From the NCBI GenBank assembly GCA_963978895.1, contig OZ022241.1, positions 25,165,573 to 25,229,572 of the forward strand: a stretch of DNA of 64,000 bases, given 5' to 3'. The notes under the pieces were generated by a model that had not been told where the DNA came from, made no database searches, and saw only the letters and a program-made list of their open reading frames with translations. The DNA comes from Erpobdella octoculata. Lineage: Eukaryota; Annelida; Clitellata; Hirudinida; Erpobdellidae. Shown here piece by piece: positions 11,365-20,950 of the stretch (positions within the stretch are counted from its first letter, which is position 1; each line of letters starts with the position of its first letter). Both the position numbers and the translations under genes were made by a program.

Positions 11365-12423
11365 CCTGCTAATTCTACAGTGGAACTGCCAAAGAGAGGA
11401 AAGTTGGATGAACTGAAAGCCTACCTCGCGGAGACCACTCAGCTTCCAGACCTACTCGTCCTACAAGAAACTTGGCTGACGGACAAAGTAAGATTAAAAT
11501 TCCTAGGCTATAACGTCGCTCGACTAGATCGTGTATCTACGCCGGGTAGGGGAGTAGCGACGCTCATCCGGTGTGGTATCTCGTATGTTAGCGATATCAT
11601 CAGTCACTCACCAGAATCATTTAGGGTAACTATCCAAACAAGGAAAAGTGCCTTCATAAACATCATCAACGTTTACAGTCAACCTTCAGTTACATACGAT
11701 ACACTACGCGACTCATTATAAAAATCATTCGATCACCCAAACTCAATCATTCTGGGAGATTTTAATGCTTACTCGGTCGTATTTGGTGCAAAGCGTTCTG
11801 ATAAGAAGGGACAACTTATCGAGGAACTGATGGATCGATATGGCTTAGTTGGTCTTAATCATGGAGTTGACACCCACATGACTCCACGTGGACAGACAAC
11901 GCCCATCGATCTATCTATGTGTTCATCTGGTTTGTCCAAAAAACCTTCGTGGTTGATCCTAGGGGAGTCCTTTGGGAGTGATCATTTCTCGATTGATATC
12001 AAGTTCGACGGTAGAGCTTATCGGGAAAGGGTCACTAGAGAGTCGTGGAATCTTGAAAAAGCAAACTGGGACGAGTACCGGCGTGTCACCAAAATTGCAC
12101 TGGAAAAACTCCCACCTTTTGCTAGGTGCCAGGATGCCTGGAAGGCAATGTCGGAAGCGCTACATGAGGCAGCTTCCATATCTATCCCGCTGAAACGGCG
12201 TGGGAGAGAAGGCTTGCAACCTGTACCGTGGTGGAATGAAGCGATCGCTGCGGTCATAAAGGCTCGAAATCGTGCGTGCAACGCCCTTAAACGTGGGTAT
12301 TCCCAAGATAAACTCGAGGCCTACAGACGGTTGAAAAAAGAGGCACAGGCCGTAGTGAGAGATGCTAAAATAAACCACTGGCGTAGGTTCTGCTCCAGTC
12401 TGAACTCACACTCCAAGTTGTGA
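11365..12423 (+). pseudogene. LINE ORF2 part 1: EEP endonuclease
   Basis: Shows apurinic/apyrimidinic-type (EEP) endonuclease motifs: LLILQWNC-like start, LLVLQETWL, IILGDFNAYS and SDHFSIDI. A stop at about 11719 separates the first half from the second (from 11830). The linker to RT ends at a TGA at about 12421. The enzyme would nick target DNA to prime reverse transcription. Confidence 0.82.
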
Positions 12424-12467
12424 GATATGTGGAAGGCAGTCTGGATTCAGCGTTCCGGCGTTGAAAA

Positions 12468-13500
12468 ATGACAGAGAAACCGTTTCTGTTGCCCGAGTTT
12501 GTAAACTTTAAAGCCGCGGATAAAGAGAGAATCCATTATGCTCTCCAGGCTAGTTTGCTGGAAAATGATGACGTGCATGGTTTGAATGCCGACATCACAC
12601 GGAAAAAGTTGGAGGAGGCTTTGCTTAAGTGTTCAAAATGCAAAAGCCCGGGGCCAGACGGTATTTGCTAAGAAATGTTAAAGGAAATCGGTAGTAGTTG
12701 GTTGAATAAACTACTGGAGTTTATCAACTTTTCGTGGGCGAAAGGAGAGGTACGAGACATGTGGAGAGAGTCTACGGTCGTTCCTCTACTCAAGCCCGGG
12801 AAAGATCCGTCGGATCCAAACTCCTACCGACCAATTTCTTTAACATCGTCTCTGTGCAAATTGGCAGAACGAATCATAGCAAATCACCTAAGGCACTACC
12901 TAGAGGTATCCAACCTGATTAACCGTGAGCAATCCGGGTTTCGAAAAGGACGAGGATGCACATACCACATCCTAAGACTCCAGAACGACGTGAAGAAATC
13001 GATGTGGAAAGGAGGTGGCACACTGGCGGTTTTTCTCGACCTTGAGAAAGCTTTTGACCTTGTGTGGAGAGATGGATTGCTATGGAAAATATCTACCTTA
13101 GGCATACACAGGCGAATGCTGAAATGGATCCAGGCGTTTTTAAGTAACCGCGTAGCCAGGGTGAGAGTTGGTAACACGCTGTCTGATCCTGTTCAGATAG
13201 CAAATGGCACTCCCAGGGCTCAGTTCTTAGTCCACTCCTGTTTCTAATAATGCTACATGACCTACCAAGCAGAGAGGTCCATGGGCTACGAACGTCTGTT
13301 TTTGCTGATGATGTTGCGGTGTGGGTTACCGGTAAAAATTCCCACGATATGCAGTATCATCTTCAAGAACGGATGAACCAGGTTCAAAACTTCTTTGCAG
13401 AGTGGGGATTCAAGCTATCAGCAAAAAATCTGTAGCGGTCTGTTTCACCCAGTCTCAAAAGTTCCGGCAGTTGTTTCGTCGTCAGGCATCAATAGCCGAG
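12468..13500 (+). pseudogene. LINE ORF2 part 2: reverse transcriptase
   Basis: RT motifs in order: KSPGPDGI at 12645 (then a TAA), YRPISLTSSLCKLAERII, LDLEKAFDLVWRDGL, a damaged PQG motif reading NGTPRAQFL, a frameshift at about 13240, and FADDVAVW at 13299-13322. At least two stops and one frameshift inactivate it. Confidence 0.86.
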
Positions 13501-13597
13501 CAGAATCCCGTCACAAGGATTTTTTTAAATTAAGGAAAACACAATAGAAGTGTGGGAGATAAAGAAAAAAATTTTTTTAATCTGCCTACGGAGCACC

Positions 13598-13601
<4 letters not shown>

Positions 13602-13683
<82 letters not shown>
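13602..13683. repeat. (TA)n microsatellite at the PLE P2 3' end
   Basis: About 82 bp of pure TA, immediately 3' of the P2 pLTR on the minus strand. Confidence 0.95.
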
Positions 13684-13687
<4 letters not shown>

Positions 13688-14068
13688 AACGTATTTCGGC
13701 GTAATGTTTTCTTTTAGGCATGCTCTGTTAAAAATGATAGACCACTTTGCGTTGATACGTTTTTTCGCCAAGCTTTCAAAATCTCTTGAATTCATGATAA
13801 CTCCGCTTTTTAAATAGATTTATTAAAAACGAGGGCTGACCGATCGGTTTCGCAGAAAAGCATCTTCGGAGCCTTTTAAATTACGAAGTTAAAATGTATT
13901 TACTATAATGCGAAAATAGAATGAAACTATAAAACGACGAGAATAAACATTAATGAAAACTGAAATAGAAAAAACAACGTATGGAAAGTGGAAAGCAAGA
14001 TATAAAAGGTAGGTAACTAACGTACAAGATTAGTAAAAACCGAAGCGGAAAATAATTGTAAACAAAAC
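13684..14068 (-). repeat. P2 3' pLTR
   Basis: Direct copy of 17115-17499 at a constant offset of 3431 bp. I counted three substitutions: one near 13882, one near 13950 and one at about 14045. It ends at TA repeats inside the codon run KYVQ. Confidence 0.95.
13834..13873 (-). ncRNA. Hammerhead-like ribozyme (P2 3' pLTR), U4C variant
   Basis: Minus strand: GGCT, CCGAAGA, T, weak stem II GC/GC around TTTTCT, GAAA, palindromic stem III ACCGATCGGT, cleavage base C, AGCC. Stem I and the 10-nt stem III pair perfectly. The conserved U4 of the core is C, which may lower or abolish cleavage. Confidence 0.72.
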
Positions 14069-14181
14069 GAAAACATTGCGATAGTGGCCGCAGCGCAGGT
14101 ATTTACACAACTATGCGCTAGGTAATTGTTGTCAGGTGCGCGCAATCAGGCTAGGTACGTCTACCGCGTCGTATTGTTATA

Positions 14182-17100
14182 TTAACGTTGTTGACGAGTC
14201 GAGCAAATAGCTGGAAAGAAGACAAGAGGGTCATCCGACAAGTCACCAACGCCGCGGCTACGCACACTTTCCAAACTGGAGTTATCACGTGATGGGGATC
14301 CATGGACGGGACACAGGCCCTGGCCATCGTTGCCGACGACGTCAGCGATCGGAAGGTGAGCAGGAGTAAGAGGGCCGACTCCTTGGTTGCCACGAGAAAT
14401 AAAGTTGTCCTCACCACTCACCGATGAAACCAGATGAACATTGTTAAGAACATCGGTTGTCGGAGTCAGAGGACAAATGGCGATTAGAGTGTCTTCTTCT
14501 GGGTCGCCAAAAGAAACGGAATTGTTTTCGCCGGTGGCCATCTGAACTTCTTTAACTTCATTAAAAACATCTGTAGTCTGATGGCTAACGGTAATTGGAG
14601 TGTCAACTTCTTGGTCACTACAAGAAGCGGAATTGTCTTCGCTGCATACGGCCAGGTCTTGGTCGATGCTGCCAAGAACGTCGGCAGACGGAAGGCAAGT
14701 GGTGATTACAGGGTCGACTGGTCTGTCGCCACGGGAAGTAGAAACCACCTCACCACCGACTTTTGAAACATGAGAGTGAGCGCACACATTCGAAGTATGG
14801 CGTGGCTCATCCGCACGCGAAGTCGTTTCACTTGCGGAGTTATGAGTGACGGGATAGACGTTAGCACAGCCGCCGTCTGCACCACAATGTAGCAGCAAGG
14901 TACGTCCGAACTTGTCGTCGTGGATATTTATGCTAGGTCGTTGCTGAGAGATCATCAACGCCTCTTTAATTTTGAGACGATTAGGATCAGGGTCGTAAGA
15001 GACAACCTCGGTGTTGTCGCGAAGCATTTTTTGGTTTGGTTTAGAGCCGTGGAATTTGATAAAATGCGCGTGTAGACTCCCACCCTGTGTGTGCATCGTC
15101 AGACGGCGAGAGAGTGTTGTCCGAGTGTGGCCGATGTAGGTTTCAAGCTTATTGTGAGCATATGGGCAAGTAAACTTGTAGACGACGTTTTTTCTCTGTA
15201 AAACGCCGCCGTTAATAGGGCTATTTCTCAGAACCAGGTTATGGGTTTTCAAGTTTTTGTAGTAGATGTGCAGTTTTAACTCCTCGGATGAAGGATTGGA
15301 AACTTTAACGTTGTCATAGATTATATTTCTTATTATTTTTTCATCCTGTTTGTAGTTGTCATGCATTTGAGCACGATAGAAGATGGGAAGGAATGGCTCT
15401 GTGGTTGCTGAGTTATTAACTTTTCCAGCGACGAACTTTTTTATAGTTTCGTCGACCATTGTATTTGAGAAATTGTTGTTAATAAGGAGAGCTTTTATTC
15501 TTTTGAGTTCAACATCAAAGTCGTTCCAATTGTCAGAGTAGTTGTAAGCACGATTTAGATAACCGGTAATTACACTGGTTTTGTACCTTTCAGGGCAGTA
15601 ACTATCGCCACTTAGACAATCGCCACCGCTTGTTGGTTTTGTGTATACAGTTGATCTAAAACCGTGTTCGGTTTGCGTGAGCAGAAGATCAAGGTACGCC
15701 AACTGCTTGTTAAAATTGCTGACCTCCGTTGTGAACTTTAGAACGGAGTTTAGTTGTAGTTGTTGTTGTAGTTTTTCGAGATATGATACGTCCTGACATA
15801 GAACAATAATATCATCGACGTAACGAGCGTATAACAAAGGTTTTGTAAACGTACTGAAAACCTTGTTTTCAAGGTGACTCATGTAAAATTCAGCGAACGT
15901 GGGTCCGAGGGGTGAGCCCATTGCGACGCCGTCTAATTGAACATAAAGCTCACCGTTAGGATGACGAAAAGGAGTATCAAGGGTGCATAAGGACAAAATC
16001 TTCTTCAACGTTTGTTTATTGATAGAAGGTGCCTTTAGCGATGGGTTTTCGTAAACACAATCTATGATGATATCGATTGTTTTTCTGACTGGAACGTTAG
16101 TGAACAGACTTTCAACGTCGAGAGAAGCCAAAAGCCCATCGCCGTTTTTAACAGTTCTAAGCAATCCAATAAAGTCATTCGTTGATTTCAAAGAGTAGCG
16201 ACTAGGAAGATAAGGAGTTATTATTTTGTTGATCGTTTTAGCTAATTGGTAAGTTGGTGTAGGACATTGGGATATGATTGGCCTCAATGGATGGTCGGGT
16301 TTATGGAGTTTGACGTTACCATAGAGATAAGCTGGGGAATAATCACCAATAATCTGAGAAATCGTTTTATCCTGTAAGTCAGAATTAGCGAGTCCAATGA
16401 GCCTGTTGGCTTCTTTTTTAATTAAAGAAGTTGGATCGCGTTTGATTTTTCGAAACTTAGTGTCATCGGATAGAATAGAATTGAGTTTATTAAAATAATC
16501 GACTTTATTCAAGACAACGTAAGTAGATGACTTGTCAGATTTTCTTAAAACGATGTCTGGATTACTTTTAATAGATTTATGAGCTTCTATGAAACGTTTT
16601 GGAAGAGTTGAAAGTTTTCTATTTCTATGCAAGTGGCTTTCAGCACGAAGAAATGCCTCGAAACCAGGATTTACGATTACACGGCGGCTAACAGCCAAAT
16701 GTAGAATCTGCTCGTATACAATTTCAAGTTCGGTTTGTTTAATGAGAGGATTGTAACGGCTACCAATGTGGCAGTTGAAACCCAGCTGTAGAAAGTCAGT
16801 TTCGTCTTTTTTTAAGGAGTAATCAGACAGATTAACATAGTGTAGAACGTTGTTTTTCAAGAGATAGTGGTCACCATAAAGTCTAGACAATTTATCGGTT
16901 ATGGCGTTTCTTTTTTTAGCGTCGTAGTTATCAGAAAATAATTTTATTTGCTGTTGCAGGCTGTTATTTTCCTCGGAAAGTGTTGTCAAACATTGGTCAT
17001 ATCTTTGATCTAATATAGAAAACTTTTCTTCAGCAGCCTCCAACTCGTCGGCAATGAATTGACTGCCTGAGATTGGAAATTTCTTGTTAAATGCCTTTTT

Positions 17101-17226
17101 AGAGCGTAAATAATTTTGAACGTATTTCGGCGTAATGTTTTCTTTTAGGCATGCTCTGTTAAAAATGATAGACCACTTTGCGTTGATACGTTTTTTCGCC
17201 AAGCTTTCAAAATCTCTTGAATTCAT
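14182..17226 (-). CDS. PLE reverse transcriptase-GIY-YIG endonuclease, 1014 aa
   Basis: One uninterrupted frame. N-terminal region 1-200 includes the FNRACLKENITPKY block (~22-35) and a predicted coiled coil. RT core: GNVKLHKPDHPLRPIIS (~300), SLDVESLFTNVP, DGVAMGSPLGPTFAEFYM (~435) and catalytic YARYVDDIIVL with the DD pair near residues 468-470. GIY-YIG domain at ~680-760 (TYIGHTRTTLSRRL). The last ~250 residues are low complexity. The other PLEs here end in NITIRR, whereas this frame stops first; NVNITIRRGR is encoded just beyond in a neighbouring frame (to 14151), so the tail has a small frameshift. The start ATG follows the 5' hammerhead. The protein would nick DNA and copy element RNA at the nick. 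Confidence 0.95.
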   Translation of the reverse strand: MNSRDFESLAKKRINAKWSIIFNRACLKENITPKYVQNYLRSKKAFNKKFPISGSQFIADELEAAEEKFSILDQRYDQCLTTLSEENNSLQQQIKLFSDNYDAKKRNAITDKLSRLYGDHYLLKNNVLHYVNLSDYSLKKDETDFLQLGFNCHIGSRYNPLIKQTELEIVYEQILHLAVSRRVIVNPGFEAFLRAESHLHRNRKLSTLPKRFIEAHKSIKSNPDIVLRKSDKSSTYVVLNKVDYFNKLNSILSDDTKFRKIKRDPTSLIKKEANRLIGLANSDLQDKTISQIIGDYSPAYLYGNVKLHKPDHPLRPIISQCPTPTYQLAKTINKIITPYLPSRYSLKSTNDFIGLLRTVKNGDGLLASLDVESLFTNVPVRKTIDIIIDCVYENPSLKAPSINKQTLKKILSLCTLDTPFRHPNGELYVQLDGVAMGSPLGPTFAEFYMSHLENKVFSTFTKPLLYARYVDDIIVLCQDVSYLEKLQQQLQLNSVLKFTTEVSNFNKQLAYLDLLLTQTEHGFRSTVYTKPTSGGDCLSGDSYCPERYKTSVITGYLNRAYNYSDNWNDFDVELKRIKALLINNNFSNTMVDETIKKFVAGKVNNSATTEPFLPIFYRAQMHDNYKQDEKIIRNIIYDNVKVSNPSSEELKLHIYYKNLKTHNLVLRNSPINGGVLQRKNVVYKFTCPYAHNKLETYIGHTRTTLSRRLTMHTQGGSLHAHFIKFHGSKPNQKMLRDNTEVVSYDPDPNRLKIKEALMISQQRPSINIHDDKFGRTLLLHCGADGGCANVYPVTHNSASETTSRADEPRHTSNVCAHSHVSKVGGEVVSTSRGDRPVDPVITTCLPSADVLGSIDQDLAVCSEDNSASCSDQEVDTPITVSHQTTDVFNEVKEVQMATGENNSVSFGDPEEDTLIAICPLTPTTDVLNNVHLVSSVSGEDNFISRGNQGVGPLTPAHLPIADVVGNDGQGLCPVHGSPSRDNSSLESVRSRGVGDLSDDPLVFFPAICSTRQQR

Positions 17227-17499
17227 GATAACTCCGCTTTTTAAATAGATTTATTAAAAACGAGGGCTGACCGATCGGTTTCGCAGAAAAGCATCTTCGG
17301 AGCCTTTTAAATTGCGAAGTTAAAATGTATTTACTATAATGCGAAAATAGAATGAAACTATAAAACGACGAGAATAAACAATAATGAAAACTGAAATAGA
17401 AAAAACAACGTATGGAAAGTGGAAAGCAAGATATAAAAGGTAGGTAACTAACGTACAAGATTAGTAAAAACCGAAACGGAAAATAATTGTAAACAAAAC
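17115..17499 (-). repeat. P2 5' pLTR
   Basis: Partner of the 13684-14068 repeat. It holds the presumed promoter and leader, the hammerhead and the ORF start codon (17224-17226). Confidence 0.95.
17265..17304 (-). ncRNA. Hammerhead-like ribozyme (P2 5' pLTR), U4C variant
   Basis: Identical to the copy at 13834-13873: stem I GGCT/AGCC, core CCGAAGA, extra T, GAAA, palindrome ACCGATCGGT. It lies about 40 nt upstream of the P2 ORF start. Confidence 0.72.
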
Positions 17500-17905
17500 A
17501 AATATATATATATATATATATTTGTTGCGAATAAACTGTGGAATCAATTTATCTTTGAGACACGCTCTAAGAAACACAACTCGCCATTTGGCAGAAACAA
17601 CTTTTCGAGCCAAATTCTCGACCTTTCGGCACAAAACTCTCTGTTCGAGACTACAATTAGCCAAAAACTTTTTCATTAAACTTTTATTGTCAGACCGACG
17701 GACCGTTTCAGCTATGTCAGCCATCCTCAGGGTCAAAAGTAAAACGAGAAAAGTAAACAAACAGAAAGAACCGAAATTGTCAAAGAACAGAGTCTCGAAC
17801 AGAGAGTTTTGTGCCGAAAGGTCGAGAATTTGGCTCGAAAAGTTGTTTCTGCCAAATGGCGAGTTGTGTTTCTTAGAACGTGTCTCAAAGATATATATAT
17901 ATATG
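17500..17905 (-). mobile_element. PLE P3 pLTR pieces in head-to-head inverted arrangement
   Basis: The minus strand from about 17734 down to 17524 reads a PLE ORF start beginning inside a hammerhead (MADIAETVRRSDNKS...), through the block FLRACLKDKLIPQF, to TA repeats. A second copy of about 105 bp of the same coding DNA lies inverted at about 17785-17890, again ending at TA repeats (17891-17903). The two arms face each other across about 130 bp. Confidence 0.85.
17693..17734 (-). ncRNA. Hammerhead ribozyme (P3)
   Basis: Minus strand: GACC, CTGAGGA, T, stem II GGCT/AGCT (one G-T pair) around GACAT, GAAA, stem III ACGG-T-CCGT, cleavage base C, GGTC. Stem I pairs perfectly with sequences different from the other copies. 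Confidence 0.88.
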
Positions 17906-18201
17906 TATATATTAAAAAAGACTCGCCGTTTTGAAGACACTGTTTTTTGTATTATATTTTTAAAATACTTAAAATGAAATAAAAAAAATTTCTCTGGGTT
18001 TGTAATTAAATCTTTTATTAGCCACGAACTTGCAAGTTTCAGCCATTACGGCCATCATCAGGGTTGTTTTGATTACCTCAATGTAACTAAAAATTAATGC
18101 ATACAGTAAATAAATATAATTTAAATCGGGACGAAAAACGTTAAAATAAGCAGAACATAGTTTAATATCATCAGGATATTAAACTATTTAATAGAAATCA
18201 A
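17906..18201 (-). mobile_element. PLE P4 pLTR fragment (P1-like family)
   Basis: A diverged relative of 7191-7500: the same order of ORF start, hammerhead and leader, including the phrases TCAGGGTTGTTTTGATT and TAAGCAGAA. Indels destroy the short ORF. Confidence 0.75.
18022..18066 (-). ncRNA. Hammerhead-like motif (P4), degenerate stem I
   Basis: Core CTGATGA, extra T, stem II GGCC/GGCT around GTAAT, GAAA and palindromic stem III ACTTGCAAGT are intact. The stem I strands CAACC and CGTGG no longer pair fully, so cleavage is doubtful. Confidence 0.55.
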
Positions 18202-18275
18202 ATGCATAGTAACTACAAGACTGAAGAAATTTTATTTAGAAGATTAATTCTGGATATAGTGCGGTCGGTTGATGT
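18202..18275 (+). pseudogene. PLE RT C-terminal scrap, plus strand
   Basis: MHSNYKTEEILFRRLILD matches the block before the GIY-YIG domain in the other PLEs (MHKNYKMEENMIRKIIL in P1, MHDNYKQDEKIIRNIIY in P2). It lies inverted relative to P4, so P4 is a rearranged or inverted partial copy. Confidence 0.7.
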
Positions 18276-18419
18276 TTTTTTATATAACAATATTTCACTG
18301 CCAGACACCAACAATCCTTTTGCACAGTTAAAGGTAAGATTTATAAGTATCCAAAACAGTCGAGACACAAACGAAAAAATGATTTGTTTTTTAAATGCTT
18401 TTATTTAACTTCACTCGTC

Positions 18420-18894
18420 TCTCTGTTTGCTGTTTGTCTGTGGTGATCAAATCTAGGTCAAGTGTATTCATTGGTTTGCTTTTTTGTGATGATCAAATAT
18501 AGGATAAGTAGGCCTGGCCAAGTGTATTCAAATGCGTTTATTGAAATGCGTCGGGGGTGGGTAAAATGCAGACCGCGGACTTATATTTAAATAAATGTTA
18601 ACGAAAAATTTAGATTTTTTTTATTATTTTATTTATTACTAATAATTACAACTAAAATTTAATCGAGTACGTTATTTACTGAATCTTGGTTATTTATTAA
18701 CCCGAATAGTTTTGGTTGCTAAGGTGACGAGTTTTTTTCATTATATGAATTAAATGTTAACGAAAAATTTATAAAATTTTATATTTTATTTATTAAGATT
18801 TTATTATAAATACATATTCACAACTAAAATTCAACCGAATACGTTATTTACTGAATTTTGTTTTTTTAAATAGTTAAATAATTTCGGTTGCTAA
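18420..18894. repeat. Tandemly repeated AT-rich genomic unit (empty-site carrier)
   Basis: A block containing AATGTTAACGAAAAATTTA, TACGTTATTTACTGAAT and GGTTGCTAA occurs at about 18593-18722 and again at about 18753-18894. The first copy continues unbroken as GGTTGCTAAGGTGACGAGTTT. The second is interrupted after TAA at 18894 and resumes at 30286. Other phrases of the unit (GCGTCGGGGGTG) occur at about 18549 and 30318. Confidence 0.85.
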
Positions 18895-19019
18895 AGCCCA
18901 GGGCTCGTATTCATGACGCGCGCCTACGTTACGCGCGACTAAAGCCCTACGCTCTGCGTTCCTAGGTTCAGACTGGCAGCCCTACGAAAACGGTATTTAT
19001 GACGGCAGCGTAGGGTCAG

Positions 19020-20165
19020 GACGAGCTATGCTGCTCGCCGATTTGTTTTCACTTTCTCCCGTCGGCTTTCCATTTTATTTTTCAACTTGTGCGCATATGC
19101 AATGACACATATACTATCAAATTAGACGGAGTTTCAATTCGTGTGAAATTTTACCGTGATTATTTAGAGAAAATTATAATAATATTTACATTAAATAAAA
19201 TTGTTTGCGGCGAAATAATTAAAGTCCTATAATTTAATAACAGTTATTCTATTAAAGTTGTAAACACAAAATATCTATAAATACAATTGAAATTGAAATT
19301 TCGCTGAAATTTTTTTTAAACCTACGTTGAAATCTGTTTGTAATATAATAACGATCCATTTCATGTTTAAAAAAAAAGTAACAAAAAGTTGTCAAGTATT
19401 TTACGCAACTTTTCAACAATTATAATCTACTTATTGTCATCAAACTATTGAAATAAAAACAATAAGTAAAGTAAAACTTAAAGCAGGAGATAATTTACAA
19501 GAAATCATTAAATAAAAGCAAATTCTAAGTAATCTCAATTCATATATAGTATGGAATTCTCCATATTACTTTGAACTCTAATACATGTTATAGAAAATTT
19601 CCTGCATAGCACCAATAAGCTTCCTGTCCCAACAAGGAATCAAAGCTCAAAATTATTCATAAGCAATAAATCTTTCTCAAAGGATTTTTATAGCATTACT
19701 TAGCTTCCTGTTCAATTAATTCGAATTTTAAAACTTAATTTACTAAATTAATAAATACAATTTAAATTAATTGAAACTTTTAATTCTCAAAATATAACAA
19801 TTTACCTCATATCTCAATAGAAAGTAACAAATAAGCAACTTTCCAACAAGTATACTCTTGTCATAAATTTATTGAAATTATCAAAAGTAAAAAAAATCAT
19901 AATTAACAAATCTAATTGTCCTAAACAGAAGATTCTAATGTTATTTTAAACTCTATAATACACATGTAGATAAAAAACTAACCAAAAAATAATTCTAGTA
20001 TAAAGTCCCAAAAATTAATCAAAAAAGTTAAAATCATACATAAAAATTTTTCTTTTCCAAAGGATTTTTATAGCACAGCTCCCTGCTGGAGAAATATTTT
20101 TTCAATAACTATAACTAATAATTTTTTCAAATACATAAGATTTGTTATAATTATTTTTTTACCTA
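19020..20165. other. AT-rich interior of the nested insertion, no gene seen
   Basis: No supported ORF. Two diverged copies of an AAAGGATTTTTATAGCA...CTTCCTGTT phrase lie about 380 bp apart (about 19679 and 20058), hinting at an old tandem duplication. Confidence 0.4.
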
Positions 20166-20275
20166 CATCAAATAATCCACTGTGTGCAAGCAAGTTACAT
20201 AACAGTAACTCTAATTAAATCAGAGCCAGTAAAAATAAATCAAGACACAGTTGTTTCATTTGAAACATGTTTATT

Positions 20276-20560
20276 GCAAACTAGCGGGGGCACCCGGCGT
20301 TGCCCGGGGTTTTTAGAGGTTTTTCTAATGTTTGTCTTTCTCGCTCCCGTTTCCTTCTCCGCTTTCCCGTTCCCGGTCGCTTTTCCGCTCCCGGCGGCTT
20401 TCCGTTCTCGGTCGTTTTCCAGCTCCCGGTCGCTTTCCCGCTCCCTGTTGCTTTCCCGTTCTCGGTCGCTTTCCATTTCCCGCTCTATCTTTCGCTCTCA
20501 GTTGTCTTCCCGTTCCCGTTTTTGCTCATTTATGTATGTATATGTATGTGTATATATATA
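20276..20560 (-). mobile_element. Helitron-like 18-bp-minisatellite element (partial)
   Basis: On the minus strand it ends CCCCGGGCAACGCCGGGTGC...CCGCTAG|T: a 5-bp hairpin (CCCGG/CCGGG) about 8 nt before CTAG followed by T, the layout of a Helitron 3' terminus. Upstream is degenerate GGGAACGGGAAAGCGACC repeat. The arginine/serine- or proline/phenylalanine-rich ORFs over it are repeat artefacts. Confidence 0.65.
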
Positions 20561-20567
20561 TGTATAT

Positions 20568-20950
20568 AGTTCCCGCTTACTCACCCACTCCGCTCCGCTC
20601 ATTTTGTGACGGATTTCAATTTTTTTTTCATTATATTTGATTCCCCTTGACTCTCAAGGTTGTGTGAAAATTTCATTACCATCGGATGAATGGTGTAGCA
20701 ATGCATAAAGGACATACATACATATATACAAACATTCATTTTTATATATATATAGATATAAGATATATATAGTTCCTGCTCGCTCACCCGCTCCGCTACG
20801 TTCATTTTGTGACGGATTTCAAATTTTTTTCTCTATATTTGATTCCCCTTGACTCTCAAAGTTGTGTGAAAATTTCATTACGATCGGATGAATGGTGTAG
20901 CAATGCATAAAGGATATACATATATACATACAAACATTCATTTATATATA
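20568..20950. repeat. Two copies of a TE tail unit (A-unit)
   Basis: A ~170-bp unit with GTTCCCGCT..CTCACC, TTTGTGACGGATTTCAA, TTGATTCCCCTTGACTCTCAA and AATGGTGTAGCAATGCATAAA. It occurs at about 20568-20740 and 20768-20940, and again near 55590-55760 (inverted), 57295-57445 and 63657-63770. It always borders TA-rich DNA and often the minisatellite element, so it is probably part of the same transposon family. Confidence 0.8.

Larger units (their letters stand above)
10686..13500 (+). mobile_element. I-like (I/Nimb-type) LINE, degenerate
   Basis: A plus-strand non-LTR retrotransposon with ORF1 (zinc knuckles) and ORF2 (endonuclease plus reverse transcriptase) pieces in the right order, broken by stops and frameshifts. 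It is more GC-rich than its surroundings. Sequence after about 13500 is unrelated and the 3' end is missing. Confidence 0.88.
13684..17499 (-). mobile_element. Penelope-like element P2, full length
   Basis: Minus-strand element of 3.8 kb. A 385-bp direct repeat flanks it: 17115-17499 (5' pLTR) and 13684-14068 (3' pLTR), differing at only three positions. Each pLTR carries the 5' leader, a hammerhead and the first ~37 codons of the ORF, so the reading frame starts inside the 5' repeat and the 3' copy is cut off at (TA)n. Near-identical repeats and a 1014-codon frame indicate a young insertion. Confidence 0.95.
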
